In this document: positions 31,745 to 40,773 of the stretch, in pieces
Position numbering within the stretch: position 1 is the first letter of the stretch
Layout of the letters: each line of letters opens with the position of its first letter
Assembly: GCF_040779325.2 (NCBI RefSeq)
Contig: NZ_JBFONT020000003.1
Location: forward strand, 305,783 to 369,782
Source: Aestuariibius violaceus
Lineage (GTDB): Bacteria; Pseudomonadota; Alphaproteobacteria; Rhodobacterales; Rhodobacteraceae
DNA length: 64,000 nucleotides
Direction of reading: 5' to 3'
Program-made: the position numbers and the translations under genes
The notes under the pieces: model-generated
Databases searched by the model: none
What the model saw: the letters and a program-made list of their open reading frames with translations, nothing else
Told to the model about the DNA's origin: nothing

Positions 31745-34402
31745 ATGACCAGTCTCGCCGATATCCGTTCGACCTTTCTCGACTACTTCGAGAGCCAGGA
31801 TCATGAGGTCGTGGCATCTTCGCCGCTCGTGCCACGGAACGATCCGACGCTCATGTTCGCCAATTCGGGGATGGTGCAGTTCAAGAACCTCTTCACCGGA
31901 GCCGAGACGCGGGATTACACCCGCGCGACGACGTCGCAAAAATGCGTGCGGGCGGGCGGCAAGCACAACGACCTAGACAACGTTGGGTATACCGCACGCC
32001 ACCTTACGTTTTTCGAGATGCTCGGGAACTTTTCCTTCGGTGACTATTTCAAGGAGGCGGCGATCCCGTTTGCCTGGGAGGTCTTGACGAAAGAACTGGA
32101 GATCCCGGCGGAGAAGCTGCTCGTCACTGTTTATCACACAGATGATGAGGCCGCGGATATCTGGAAGAAGGTGGCCGGGCTGCCTGATGACCGGATCATC
32201 CAGATCTCGACAGATGACAACTTCTGGATGATGGGCCCGACGGGCCCTTGTGGACCATCATCGGAGATCTTCTACGACCATGGCGATCAGATCTGGGGTG
32301 GCCCGCCGGGTAGCCCGGAAGAAGATGGCGACCGTTTTATTGAGATCTGGAACCTCGTCTTCATGCAGTACGAGCAGTTCGAAGACGGCACCCGGACAGA
32401 GTTGCCGAACCAGTCGATCGACACCGGCATGGGTCTCGAGCGGATCGCGTCGCTCTTGCAGGGAACGAACAACGTCTTTGAAACCGACCTGATGAAGGCT
32501 CTGGTCGAGGCGAGCGCGCACGCTTCTAACACAGGCATCGGCGAAGATCACATCGTGCATCACCGGGTGATCGCCGATCATCTGCGGTCGACCTCTTTCC
32601 TGATCGCTGAGGGGGTGATGCCGTCGAACGAAGGCCGTGGCTACGTCCTGCGGCGGATCATGCGGCGGGCGATGCGGCACGCCCATCTACTGGGCGCAAA
32701 GGAACCACTGATGCATCGGCTGGTCCCGGAACTCGTCCGCCAGATGGGGGCAGCCTATCCGGAATTGCCGCAGGGCCAAGCGGCGATTGAAGAAACTTTG
32801 CTGGCCGAAGAAACCCGGTTCAGAAAGACGCTTGAACGGGGTCTGGGCCTTCTCGAGGACGAGCTTGAGGCGCTGCCGGGGGATGCGTCCGTGCCAGGCG
32901 AGGTGGCATTCAAGCTCTATGATACATACGGCTTTCCACTCGACCTCACCCAGGACGCGCTGCGGGAACAGGGGCGCGAGGTGGATATCGTGGGGTTCGA
33001 TGCCGCGATGGAAGCGCAACGCGCGCAGGCCCGCGCGGCTTGGGCAGGGTCAGGTGAGATGGCGGATGAGAGCGTCTGGTTCGACATCCTCGACGAGGTC
33101 GGACCAACCGACTTTCTCGGCTACGCGACCTTGAGTGCTGAGGGCGTGGTCCAGGCGATTGTCAAAAATGGCGTGCGTATCGAGCAAGCTGCTGAAGGCG
33201 AGCGGGTCGGGATCGTGGTCAATCAGACGCCGTTCTATGGGGAGGCAGGTGGTCAGGTCGGCGATGCGGGATTAATGGTCAGCGGCCAAGGTATCTCGGT
33301 TGCCATCGACGATGTGCAGCGCCGGCAGGGTCTTTTTGTGCATTACGGCGCGGCTGGCGGGCCCGTCGCGGTGGGGGATGCGGTGACCCTGACAGTGGAT
33401 GGTCTCCGTCGGCAGGAAATCATGGCGAACCATTCCGCAACCCACCTTCTGAATGAAGCGCTTCGCCAGCAATTGGGTGACCATGTGATCCAGCGTGGCT
33501 CGCTCAACGCACCGGACAGGCTGCGTTTTGATTTCTCGCATGCCAAAGCTTTGACGCCTGACGAATACGCCGCGATCGAGGGTGAGGTGAACGCGATGAT
33601 CCGGCAGGATGCTCCGGTCGAGACGCGGTTGATGACGCCAGATGATGCACGCGCGCTTGGAGCGCAGGCGCTTTTCGGGGAGAAGTACGGGGACGAAGTA
33701 CGCGTCGTTTCGATGGGACAGCAGGCCGGTTCGGGCAAGGGCACGGATGGAGAGACCTATTCGATCGAGCTTTGCGGTGGGACACATGTGAAACGGACCG
33801 GCGAGATCGGCGTTTTCGCTCTTGTCTCGGAGGGCGCCTCGGCAGCAGGCATCCGACGGATCGAGGCTGTGACGGGCGCGGAGGCGTTGGGGCATCTGCG
33901 CGGGCGCGACAAGAGGCTGAGCGAGATCGAAGCTGCATTGAAGATAGGCGAGGACGAGGTCGTCTCCCGCATCAAGGCGCTTCTCAACGAACGTAAGTCG
34001 TTGGCCGCTGAGGTCGCCCAACTCCGCCGCCAACTGGCCGTATCCAGCGGACCGGCGGAAGAGGCCGCACCGCGGCATGTCGCCGGCGTTCCCTTTCGGG
34101 CGCAGGTCATGGAAGGTGTGACTGGCAAGGATCTGCCGGCGCTTATCGATGATTTCAAGGCGCAGATGGGGACCGGCGTCGTCCTTCTGATTGCCGATTC
34201 TGAGGGGAAGGCGGCCGTTGCAGCCGGTGTCACGGCAGATCTGACAACTCGGATCTCGGCGGTCGATCTTGTGCGCGCGGCGGTCGAGAAACTCGGCGGC
34301 AGAGGCGGGGGCGGCCGGCCAGATCTTGCGCAGGGGGGCGGGCGGGACGTGACCGCTGCCTCCGCCGCCATCGAAGCGGCCGAGGCTGTGATCGCTGGTT
34401 GA
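31745..34402 (+). CDS. alaS: Alanyl-tRNA synthetase
   Basis: The start is ATG 31745 (MTSLADIRSTFLDYF), just after a TTG that would add one residue; 885 residues. The aminoacylation core includes FANSGMVQFKNLFTG and TFFEMLGNFSFGDYFK; the editing domain has the zinc-site residues HSATHLLNEAL and CGGTH (in SIELCGGTHVKRTGEIG); the C-Ala domain is Gly-rich (GGRGGGGRPDLAQGGG). It charges tRNA-Ala and clears mischarged Ser and Gly. Divergent from alaE. Confidence 0.98.
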   Translation: MTSLADIRSTFLDYFESQDHEVVASSPLVPRNDPTLMFANSGMVQFKNLFTGAETRDYTRATTSQKCVRAGGKHNDLDNVGYTARHLTFFEMLGNFSFGDYFKEAAIPFAWEVLTKELEIPAEKLLVTVYHTDDEAADIWKKVAGLPDDRIIQISTDDNFWMMGPTGPCGPSSEIFYDHGDQIWGGPPGSPEEDGDRFIEIWNLVFMQYEQFEDGTRTELPNQSIDTGMGLERIASLLQGTNNVFETDLMKALVEASAHASNTGIGEDHIVHHRVIADHLRSTSFLIAEGVMPSNEGRGYVLRRIMRRAMRHAHLLGAKEPLMHRLVPELVRQMGAAYPELPQGQAAIEETLLAEETRFRKTLERGLGLLEDELEALPGDASVPGEVAFKLYDTYGFPLDLTQDALREQGREVDIVGFDAAMEAQRAQARAAWAGSGEMADESVWFDILDEVGPTDFLGYATLSAEGVVQAIVKNGVRIEQAAEGERVGIVVNQTPFYGEAGGQVGDAGLMVSGQGISVAIDDVQRRQGLFVHYGAAGGPVAVGDAVTLTVDGLRRQEIMANHSATHLLNEALRQQLGDHVIQRGSLNAPDRLRFDFSHAKALTPDEYAAIEGEVNAMIRQDAPVETRLMTPDDARALGAQALFGEKYGDEVRVVSMGQQAGSGKGTDGETYSIELCGGTHVKRTGEIGVFALVSEGASAAGIRRIEAVTGAEALGHLRGRDKRLSEIEAALKIGEDEVVSRIKALLNERKSLAAEVAQLRRQLAVSSGPAEEAAPRHVAGVPFRAQVMEGVTGKDLPALIDDFKAQMGTGVVLLIADSEGKAAVAAGVTADLTTRISAVDLVRAAVEKLGGRGGGGRPDLAQGGGRDVTAASAAIEAAEAVIAG

Positions 34403-34431
34403 AGGTCTGCTCGGCGCTTCCATTCGGGCGC

Positions 34432-34449
34432 TTCTCGCTTGAGCGAGAA
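34432..34449. terminator. Perfect palindrome between convergent alaS and typA
   Basis: TTCTCGCT-TG-AGCGAGAA, an 8-bp perfect inverted repeat with a 2-base centre, lies between the two convergent stops. It has no T run, so it may end transcription weakly in both directions or act otherwise. Confidence 0.45.
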
Positions 34450-34474
34450 CGTCCGGGAGGACGGATGAGCGGCC

Positions 34475-36292
34475 CTAGCTTGCGGCCCTTGCTGCCCGCT
34501 TTCGCTCATGGGGATCAAGGTGGCGCTTGCGCAGGCGGATTGCGTTTGGCGTGACCTCGACGAGCTCGTCGTCGTCGATATAGGCGATCGCCTCCTCAAG
34601 GCTCATCCGCACCGGCGGGGTCAGCGTGACGGCATCATCCTTGCCCGACGCGCGGACATTGGTCAGCTTCTTGCCCTTGAGCGGATTCACCTCGAGATCG
34701 TTGTCGCGGCTGTGTTCACCGATGATCATGCCTTGGTAGACGGCCTCCTGCGCGCCGATGAAGAAGCGGCCGCGATCTTCCAGGTTGAAGATCGCATAGG
34801 CCACCGAAGTACCTGTCTCCATCGAGATCAAGACGCCCGCGCGGCGACCCGGGATCGGGCCTTTGTGGGGCGCCCAGTCGTGAAAGACACGGTTGAGCAC
34901 GCCGGTCCCGCGCGTATCCGTTAGAAACTCGCCGTGATAGCCGATGAGGCCGCGCGATGGGATGTGGGCGATGATTCGCGTCTTGCCGCCTTGCTGTTTC
35001 ATCTCGGCGAGATCCCCCTTCCGGGGACCGGTCAGTTTTTCAATCACGGCGCCGGAATACTCGTCATCGACGTCGATCGTGACTTCCTCGACGGGTTCCA
35101 GTCGCTGGCCATCTTCTTCCCGGAAGAGGACCTGAGGTCGTGAAATCGAAAGCTCAAACCCCTCGCGGCGCATGTTTTCGATGAGGACGCCCATCTGCAG
35201 TTCGCCCCGGCCCGCGACCTCGAATGCTTCGCCACCGGGCGTGTCGGTCACGCGGATTGCGACATTGGACTCCGCCTCTTTCATCAGGCGATCCCGGATC
35301 ACCCGGGACTGCACCTTCTTGCCGTCGCGCCCGGCTAGCGGGCTGTCGTTGATGCCGAAGGTGACGGAGATCGTGGGCGGATCGATGGGTTGCGCAGGAA
35401 GAGGAACGTCGATCGCCGGGTCGCAAAGCGTGTCCGCGACGGTGGCCTTTGCCATTCCAGCGATACTTACGATATCGCCCGCTTGCGCCACCTCGATCGG
35501 CTGCTGTGACAGACCACGGAATGCGAGGATCTTGGTAACGCGGAACTGCTCGATTTTCTCTCCGGTGCGGGAGAGGGATTTGAGCGTATCGCCTGCCTTG
35601 AGGGATCCGCTTTCGATGCGGCCGGTCAGAAGACGACCGATAAAGGGATCCGCGGCGAGGGTCGTTGCGAGCATTCGGAAGGGCTCACCAGCCTGAGCCG
35701 CTTGCCGCGGGGCAGGGACGTGAGAGACGATGAGGTCGAAGAGCGCGGAGAGATCCTTGCGTGGTCCGTCGAGCGTGTCGTCCGCCCAGCCAGAGCGGCC
35801 TGAGGCGTAAAGGGTTGGAAAGTCGAGCTGTTCATCCGTTGCGTCGAGAGCTGCGAAGAGGTCGAAAACCTCGTCCAGGGCGCGATCGGGCTCCGCATCG
35901 GGCTTGTCGACCTTGTTGAGGACCACGATCGGGCGCAGGCCGAGGGCGAGCGCCTTGGATGTCACGAACTTGGTCTGCGGCATCGGGCCTTCGGCGGCGT
36001 CCACGAGGAGGACCACGCCGTCGACCATTGAGAGGATGCGTTCAACCTCACCGCCGAAATCGGCGTGGCCGGGGGTGTCGACGATGTTGATCCGAGTGCC
36101 GTTCCATTCGACTGAGGTCGCCTTGGCGAGAATGGTGATGCCGCGCTCGCGCTCGAGGTCGTTGGAATCCATGGCGCGTTCGGCGACGGCCTGGTTTTCA
36201 CGGAAGGCGCCGGACTGCTTGAGCAGCTCGTCGACCAGGGTCGTCTTGCCGTGGTCGACATGGGCGATGATCGCAATATTGCGGAGATCCAT
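34475..36292 (-). CDS. typA: Ribosome-associated GTPase TypA/BipA
   Basis: The 605-residue protein begins MDLRNIAIIAHVDHGKTTLV. GTPase motifs are AHVDHGKTT (G1), RGITI (G2), DTPGHADFGGEVERIL (G3), NKVDKPDA (G4). Translation-factor domains follow, with the TypA-specific C-terminal part (PSRGLIGYHGEFLTDTRGTG, and a lysine-rich GKKLTNVRASGKDDA). It binds the ribosome and aids 50S assembly and stress adaptation. Single gene, convergent with alaS. Confidence 0.97.
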   Translation of the reverse strand: MDLRNIAIIAHVDHGKTTLVDELLKQSGAFRENQAVAERAMDSNDLERERGITILAKATSVEWNGTRINIVDTPGHADFGGEVERILSMVDGVVLLVDAAEGPMPQTKFVTSKALALGLRPIVVLNKVDKPDAEPDRALDEVFDLFAALDATDEQLDFPTLYASGRSGWADDTLDGPRKDLSALFDLIVSHVPAPRQAAQAGEPFRMLATTLAADPFIGRLLTGRIESGSLKAGDTLKSLSRTGEKIEQFRVTKILAFRGLSQQPIEVAQAGDIVSIAGMAKATVADTLCDPAIDVPLPAQPIDPPTISVTFGINDSPLAGRDGKKVQSRVIRDRLMKEAESNVAIRVTDTPGGEAFEVAGRGELQMGVLIENMRREGFELSISRPQVLFREEDGQRLEPVEEVTIDVDDEYSGAVIEKLTGPRKGDLAEMKQQGGKTRIIAHIPSRGLIGYHGEFLTDTRGTGVLNRVFHDWAPHKGPIPGRRAGVLISMETGTSVAYAIFNLEDRGRFFIGAQEAVYQGMIIGEHSRDNDLEVNPLKGKKLTNVRASGKDDAVTLTPPVRMSLEEAIAYIDDDELVEVTPNAIRLRKRHLDPHERKRAARAAS

Positions 36293-36377
36293 GGGGGCCT
36301 TGCTGTAGCTGGGAATGCGTTGCGGGGCTCCTAACGTGCTGCGACGCAGAAAGCCAGTGTTTCGCTGGGTCGAAATG

Positions 36378-36403
36378 AAAAACGGCCGGGAAGGCCCGGC
36401 CGT
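36378..36403 (-). terminator. Rho-independent terminator after the Hint-domain gene
   Basis: On the minus strand ACGGCCGGG-CCTT-CCCGGCCGT is followed by TTTTCATT. The perfect 9-bp stem lies 23 bases past the Hint-domain gene's stop, ahead of typA. Confidence 0.9.
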
Positions 36404-36425
36404 CGAAACTCATAGGGGCAAGGTC

Positions 36426-36911
36426 TCAGGCGGCGGGCGCCAGAACCTCGAGCCCGTCGGCATAGATGACCTCGTCCCGCTCGAACCGCAGGCTGAACAT
36501 GCGCCAGCGGACGGGGGAGAGCTTGCGGATGTGCTCACCATCAGCCAGCCGGTCGGCGCGCACGGTCAGTTCCGTCTCGCCAAAGAGGGCCTTGGCGCGC
36601 CAGTCGCGCAGGTTGATCTCAACATCGCCGGCCAGAAGGATGTCGCCCTCGGGCCGGTTCTTGCCCAGCGCGTCAGCGCAGACGGCAAGGGGGGCGCGGA
36701 TGATTTCCGTCACCGTGATCTCCACCAGCTTGACCATGCCGCTATTGCGGCTGATCACGCGGTCGCCGGGCTGGAGATATTCGACGGGAAGCGCCCCGTC
36801 GGCGGTAAGAACGATGGCGCCTTCAAGGAGGCCGTTTTCCTCCTGCGCCGGTGCTTCATCGCCCCAGTGGGGCTTGAAGCTGCTGTCCAGCCTGTCCGTA
36901 TTCGGATTCAT
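36426..36911 (-). CDS. Hint (Hedgehog/intein) domain protein
   Basis: The start at ATG 36911 (MNPNTDRLDSSFK) has AGGAAAC upstream; 161 residues. NGLLEGAIVLTADGALPVEYL and QPGDRVISRNSGMVKLVEIT are the first half of a Hint_2 domain, and LSPVRWRMFSLRFERDEVIYADGLEVL is its last part, as in many Rhodobacterales proteins. The usual catalytic Cys/Ser at the domain start seems replaced (GAIV), so autocleavage is doubtful. No signal peptide. Function unknown. Monocistronic with its own terminator. Confidence 0.78.
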   Translation of the reverse strand: MNPNTDRLDSSFKPHWGDEAPAQEENGLLEGAIVLTADGALPVEYLQPGDRVISRNSGMVKLVEITVTEIIRAPLAVCADALGKNRPEGDILLAGDVEINLRDWRAKALFGETELTVRADRLADGEHIRKLSPVRWRMFSLRFERDEVIYADGLEVLAPAA

Positions 36912-37107
36912 GGCATGTTTCCTACTTCTGCTGCCTCGTAGGCCAAGCATTGGCGGCAGATTGAGTCAGGAATAGGGCCGAGATTGAGTCGGAATTGGGG
37001 TGCCTTCCAGCCGATTTTACATGGATTTTACGCTCGCATCCCCTTTTTTCCTTTGCTAGACACCGCGCAATTCCGGGTCGGCCCCCAGGGGACGGCCCTA
37101 GCGACAT

Positions 37108-37192
37108 GCGGATGTGGCGGAATTGGTAGACGCACCAGATTTAGGTTCTGGCGCCGCGAGGCGTGGGGGTTCGAGTCCCTTCATCCGCACCA
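37108..37192 (+). tRNA. tRNA-Leu (anticodon UAG)
   Basis: An 85-base class II tRNA with encoded CCA. The acceptor arms are GCGGATG and CATCCGC, and the anticodon loop TTTAGGT between CCAGA and TCTGG gives UAG. The variable arm is GGCGCCGCGAGGCGT, and the T arm GGGGGTTCGAGTCCC. It is just upstream of tig (24 bases). Confidence 0.95.
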
Positions 37193-37215
37193 GATAAAGA
37201 CGAAAAGGAACCGAA

Positions 37216-38556
37216 ATGCAGGTCACAGAGACCCTCAACGATGGCCTCAAGCGCGGCTATGCCATCACCGTGACGGCCGACGAGCTGGAGGCCAAGGTCA
37301 CGGAAAAGCTGACCGAGGCGCAGCCGACGATCGAGATGAAGGGCTTTCGCAAGGGCAAGGTGCCGCTGGCGCTGCTAAAAAAGCAGTTCGGCGACCGGCT
37401 GATGGGCGAGGCGATGCAGGAGAGCATCGACGGTGCCATGTCCAAGCATTTCGAGGAAACCGGCGACCGGCCCGCGATGCAGCCGGACGTCAAAATGACC
37501 AATGAAGACTGGAAGGTAGGCGACGATGTTGAGGTCGCCTTGTCCTATGAGGCGCTGCCAGATGTGCCGGAGATTGACTTCAGCGACATCAAGCTGGAGC
37601 GGATGGTCGTGAAGGCGGATGACGCCTCGGTCGACGAAGCACTGCAGAACCTGGCGGAGACGGCGCAGAGCTTTGAATCCCGGAAGAAGGGGTCGAAGGC
37701 GAAGGAGGGTGATCAGGTCGTCATCGACTTCGTCGGCAAGATCGATGGGGAGGCGTTCGAGGGCGGTGCGGCGGAGGATTATCCGCTGGTGTTGGGGTCG
37801 AACTCTTTCATTCCGGGCTTCGAAGATCAACTCGTGGGCGTGAAAGTCGGCGAGGAGAAGGCGGTCGAGCTGAGCTTTCCGGAGGATTATCAGGCCCCGG
37901 ATCTGGCCGGGAAGTCCGCTGTTTTCGACGTCACGGTCAAGGACGTGAAGGCGCCCCAAGCCGCTGAAATAAATGACGAATTGGCCAAGCAGTTTGGCGC
38001 CGAGGACCTCGCCGCGCTGAAGGCGCAGGTCGTTGAGCGGCTGGAGGCGGAGTATACCGGGGCGGCGCGGGCGGTGGCCAAGCGGAAGCTGCTGGATGTG
38101 CTGGACGGGAAGGTGGCGTTCGATCTGCCGCCGTCGCTGGTGCAGGCCGAGGCGGATCAGATCGCGCACCAGCTGTGGCACGAGGAAAACCCGGACGTCG
38201 AGGGGCATGATCATGAGAAAGTCGAGCCGACGGACGAGCATATGAAGCTGGCCGAGCGGCGGGTGAAGCTGGGGCTGTTCCTTGCCGATGTGGGCCAGAA
38301 GGCGAAGGTCGAGGTATCGGATGCCGAGATGAGCCAGGCGGTGATGGCGCAGGCGCGCCAGTATCCGGGGCAGGAGCGGCAGTTCTTTGAGTTCATTCAG
38401 AAAAATCCCCAGATGCAGCAGCAGCTTCGGGCGCCCATCTTTGAGGACAAGGTCGTCGATCATATCTTCGACACGGCCAAGGTGACCGAGAAGGAGGTTA
38501 CCAAGGACGAGCTGCAGAAGGCCGTGGAGGAGCTCGAGGCGGAAGACGACGTCTGA
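37216..38556 (+). CDS. tig: Trigger factor (ribosome-bound chaperone, peptidyl-prolyl isomerase)
   Basis: The 446-residue protein has the ribosome-binding signature GFRKGKVPLALLKKQFG (~47-63), a central FKBP-like PPIase domain (~165-250: GDQVVIDFVGKIDGEAFEGG, GFEDQLVGVKVGEEKAVEL) and a helical C-terminal chaperone domain. An acidic tail (EELEAEDDV) closes it. It binds nascent chains at the exit tunnel. Preceded by tRNA-Leu(UAG) and followed by a terminator. Length is normal. Confidence 0.97.
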   Translation: MQVTETLNDGLKRGYAITVTADELEAKVTEKLTEAQPTIEMKGFRKGKVPLALLKKQFGDRLMGEAMQESIDGAMSKHFEETGDRPAMQPDVKMTNEDWKVGDDVEVALSYEALPDVPEIDFSDIKLERMVVKADDASVDEALQNLAETAQSFESRKKGSKAKEGDQVVIDFVGKIDGEAFEGGAAEDYPLVLGSNSFIPGFEDQLVGVKVGEEKAVELSFPEDYQAPDLAGKSAVFDVTVKDVKAPQAAEINDELAKQFGAEDLAALKAQVVERLEAEYTGAARAVAKRKLLDVLDGKVAFDLPPSLVQAEADQIAHQLWHEENPDVEGHDHEKVEPTDEHMKLAERRVKLGLFLADVGQKAKVEVSDAEMSQAVMAQARQYPGQERQFFEFIQKNPQMQQQLRAPIFEDKVVDHIFDTAKVTEKEVTKDELQKAVEELEAEDDV

Positions 38557-38580
38557 GCCGCCACGTCGCGACATACCGAA

Positions 38581-38609
38581 AGGGCCGTCCCGTTGGGGCG
38601 GCCTTTTTC
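38581..38609 (+). terminator. Rho-independent terminator after tig
   Basis: GGCCGTCCC (38583-38591), loop GTT, GGGGCGGCC (38595-38603), then TTTTTCT. Nine base pairs with one T-G, 25 bases after the tig stop. Confidence 0.9.
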
Positions 38610-39023
38610 TTTGCGCTGCCACAGGTGTGAAGAGATCGTGAGGGGTCGGGACGGGGTCCATTTGGCGGGCAGCGGAGCCCGAGCGAGAATCGACCCGGTT
38701 TTGCGGGTTAATTCAGGAAAACGGCCACGCGGCATCCGGTCGGCATTGCGTCGGCATCACGTCGGAGGGGAGGGCCGGATTTCGCGTGGTTAAGACAGGG
38801 TACGATGGCCTTTGAGCGCAACAGCTTCGGACTGTTTTCGTTGCAGATCCAGTATTCTCACTTTCGAACGATTGCATCTTAAATGAAGACACTTCCCGGC
38901 TTTGTAGAGCGGGATGCCGCACTTGATGCCATCGAATCCGTTCAACCTTGGCTTGCTGAAGGTCCCGAACAAGAGTCAGTTTGGCCGCGGATTTGCGGAT
39001 AGAATTGATTTGCGGATTTTCAG
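38610..39023. other. Gap before the split toxin gene
   Basis: About 400 bases. The first half shows nothing. At 38883-39002 a 39-codon frame (MKTLPGFVERDAALDAIESV ...) has sensible composition but no ribosome binding site; it could be a remnant of the gene that preceded the toxin. I do not call it as a gene. Composition falls in G+C toward the toxin. Confidence 0.35.
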
Positions 39024-39386
39024 ATGCTGCGCCTCTCAGACGTCGAAGCTTTCGCCGGGGAATTACCTGGCTGGTACATCAGCCTTCTTCAGGAACGCGA
39101 GATGGAGTGCGGTCCCTGTCAGGAAAACTGGATCGAAGTTGAACTGACAGACTTTGCCGGACGCCCCTTCGGGGAAGAGATTCTGATGATGCTTGCGCGC
39201 GAGAATACGAACACCCGGTCAACGGTGCCTATACGACGCTGCCCGCGTCGGGCCGCTCTGGGCGGATTCCGATCCCTTACATTCCAGCCCCGTTCCTCGC
39301 AGAGGATGAGACAGACACCATCGTTGAGGTTGGGTTCGGGATCGACCATTTCAGCCGCTACTACCGTGATGACGAAGCATTGGTAG
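39024..39386 (+). pseudogene. N-terminal part of a split polymorphic-toxin gene (frameshifted)
   Basis: The frame begins MLRLSDVEAFAGELPGWYIS and is convincing up to about base 39205 (ENWIEVELTDFAGRPFGEEI, LMMLARE). It then turns into non-protein-like sequence. Another frame, open from about 39180, takes over with YEHPVNGAYTTLPASGRSGR and PIPYIPAPFLAEDETDTIVE and runs on into the next entry. The junction at AGAATACGAACACC needs a one-base loss or two-base gain. The ECGPCQENWIEVEL(x)D part resembles the small N-terminal beta domains of type VI effectors, where W(V/I)E(V/I)EL and a PGE(x)Y segment recur. Either the gene is broken, or the base calls contain an error. Confidence 0.6.
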
Positions 39387-40762
39387 AAGACGATGCCGAG
39401 GTCCTCTATCTAAGCGACACGCCGGTGACCTATGACGGGCCGCTGGCATTGTCGGGCAGCCCTGCCGAAGTTGGACGTCAGGCGCATGCGCTGTTCGCGG
39501 ATGTCAGCAATCGCGGGCTGCACCGCCGATCCGGGACGACGCGTATCGCGGCGCTTGAGATGTTTGCGGAAATCGATCTGGCCACCCGCGCGGCGCTTGG
39601 GGTCTTTGCTGATCTTTCGCTGACCGCCCGGAACGAGGCGGAAGGGCAGCTGATGCTGGCCTATCAGAAGCGACCGGCCGACGCGCATCTACGGCCCACG
39701 GCAACACCTGCGGAGGTCTACGGCGACATATGGAACGAGGTTGAACAGACGTTCAATAACGCGGCGTCAGGTGACGGACCGGTACAGTTCGTGGGACCGG
39801 ATGGTGCGATTTATGACGATGCCGACGGGATGCTGGGCCGATACGCCGATCAGAATCCGATGGAAGATGCGGCGGTTGTGCTGGAGACAATCGATCTGTG
39901 GATGGCCCGTGTTGCGGCGGATCTGGCAGCAGAGAAACCATCGTGGACGGCGGAGTTCAAAGCGCGGTTTGGCGACTGGACCGACGCTCTGATCGCCGAG
40001 ATAGAGGGGCTGTTCTCGGCAACGGCAGCGGTGTTGCGGGGCGGGTCCTTTGCCGGGGTCGGCGATCTGGAAGCTATTGCAGTGCTACAGGGGCCGAGCA
40101 GTGTGCCAAAGGGGGCGAAGGGCGGACTGGGGAAGGGGAGCCAGAATAAGGACAGCGCGACGGTCCGGGATACCCGGCACAAACTGGAACAGCGGTCAGG
40201 CGCTGTGGCGGCGACGCAGCTGAATGCCAAGTTCATTGGCAAGGCGCGGACGGTGTTGAAACTGATGGGAGCGCGGGTTCGGTTTGATTTTGAGCATATA
40301 AGGACGCGGCCCACCAAGACGGACAACCAAGGTCGAACGATCTATCCAAGAAAGAACGGAATTTCTGGTAGTCATGACCGAGCGGAGATGCTCCGTCAAA
40401 TTGAGTACGAGGGTGGTCGGATCACCAAAGAAGAGTCTCATCCAACGATGCGAGGAGTTTCTCGGATATATTACGAGATTGGTGTTCTGAAGCCTCAAAC
40501 CGATCATCACGGACCGAACAGGCAGTTTGTTCCCGGTCAGTACAAGTCAGGTTTCGAACCGAAGACCGTTTACGACAGCTCAGTGATATCGCATCAGGAC
40601 ATGGCCCGTATGGGGCGCCAGGCATTCAGGAACTCTCTGATACGACACACTGGAACCCCGCCAAAGAAGTGGCAAGGTCGAGCGGCCAACGGAATCGAGT
40701 TTGAGGGACGGTGGAATGCAGACAATCGCATCGTCAATACGTTCTATGTGGCGCCTTGGTAG
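39380..40762 (+). CDS. C-terminal part of the split polymorphic toxin, nuclease-like toxin tip
   Basis: The frame is open from ~39180; TTG 39380 is only the first start-like codon in it, so this is the continuation of the 39024 gene. The middle is acidic and helical (residues ~30-240), with a linker SVPKGAKGGLGKGSQNKDSA. From ~300 on, the C-terminal toxin domain has HIRTRPTKTDNQGRTIYPRK, SGSHDRAEMLRQIEYEGG, KTVYDSSVIS at 395-404 and EFEGRWNADNRIVNTFYVAP at the end. The KTVYD-x3-IS and FEG-W... endings resemble C-terminal RNase-like toxin tips (CdiA/EndoU-type); the exact family is uncertain. G+C drops in the tip, as when toxin tips are swapped by recombination. An immunity-like gene follows directly. 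Confidence 0.65.
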   Translation: MVEDDAEVLYLSDTPVTYDGPLALSGSPAEVGRQAHALFADVSNRGLHRRSGTTRIAALEMFAEIDLATRAALGVFADLSLTARNEAEGQLMLAYQKRPADAHLRPTATPAEVYGDIWNEVEQTFNNAASGDGPVQFVGPDGAIYDDADGMLGRYADQNPMEDAAVVLETIDLWMARVAADLAAEKPSWTAEFKARFGDWTDALIAEIEGLFSATAAVLRGGSFAGVGDLEAIAVLQGPSSVPKGAKGGLGKGSQNKDSATVRDTRHKLEQRSGAVAATQLNAKFIGKARTVLKLMGARVRFDFEHIRTRPTKTDNQGRTIYPRKNGISGSHDRAEMLRQIEYEGGRITKEESHPTMRGVSRIYYEIGVLKPQTDHHGPNRQFVPGQYKSGFEPKTVYDSSVISHQDMARMGRQAFRNSLIRHTGTPPKKWQGRAANGIEFEGRWNADNRIVNTFYVAPW

Positions 40763-40773
40763 GTAAGTTGAAG

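Noticed and set aside
38883..39002. 39-codon frame before the split toxin
   Set aside because: Reasonable composition but no ribosome binding site and no family; could be a remnant, not called.
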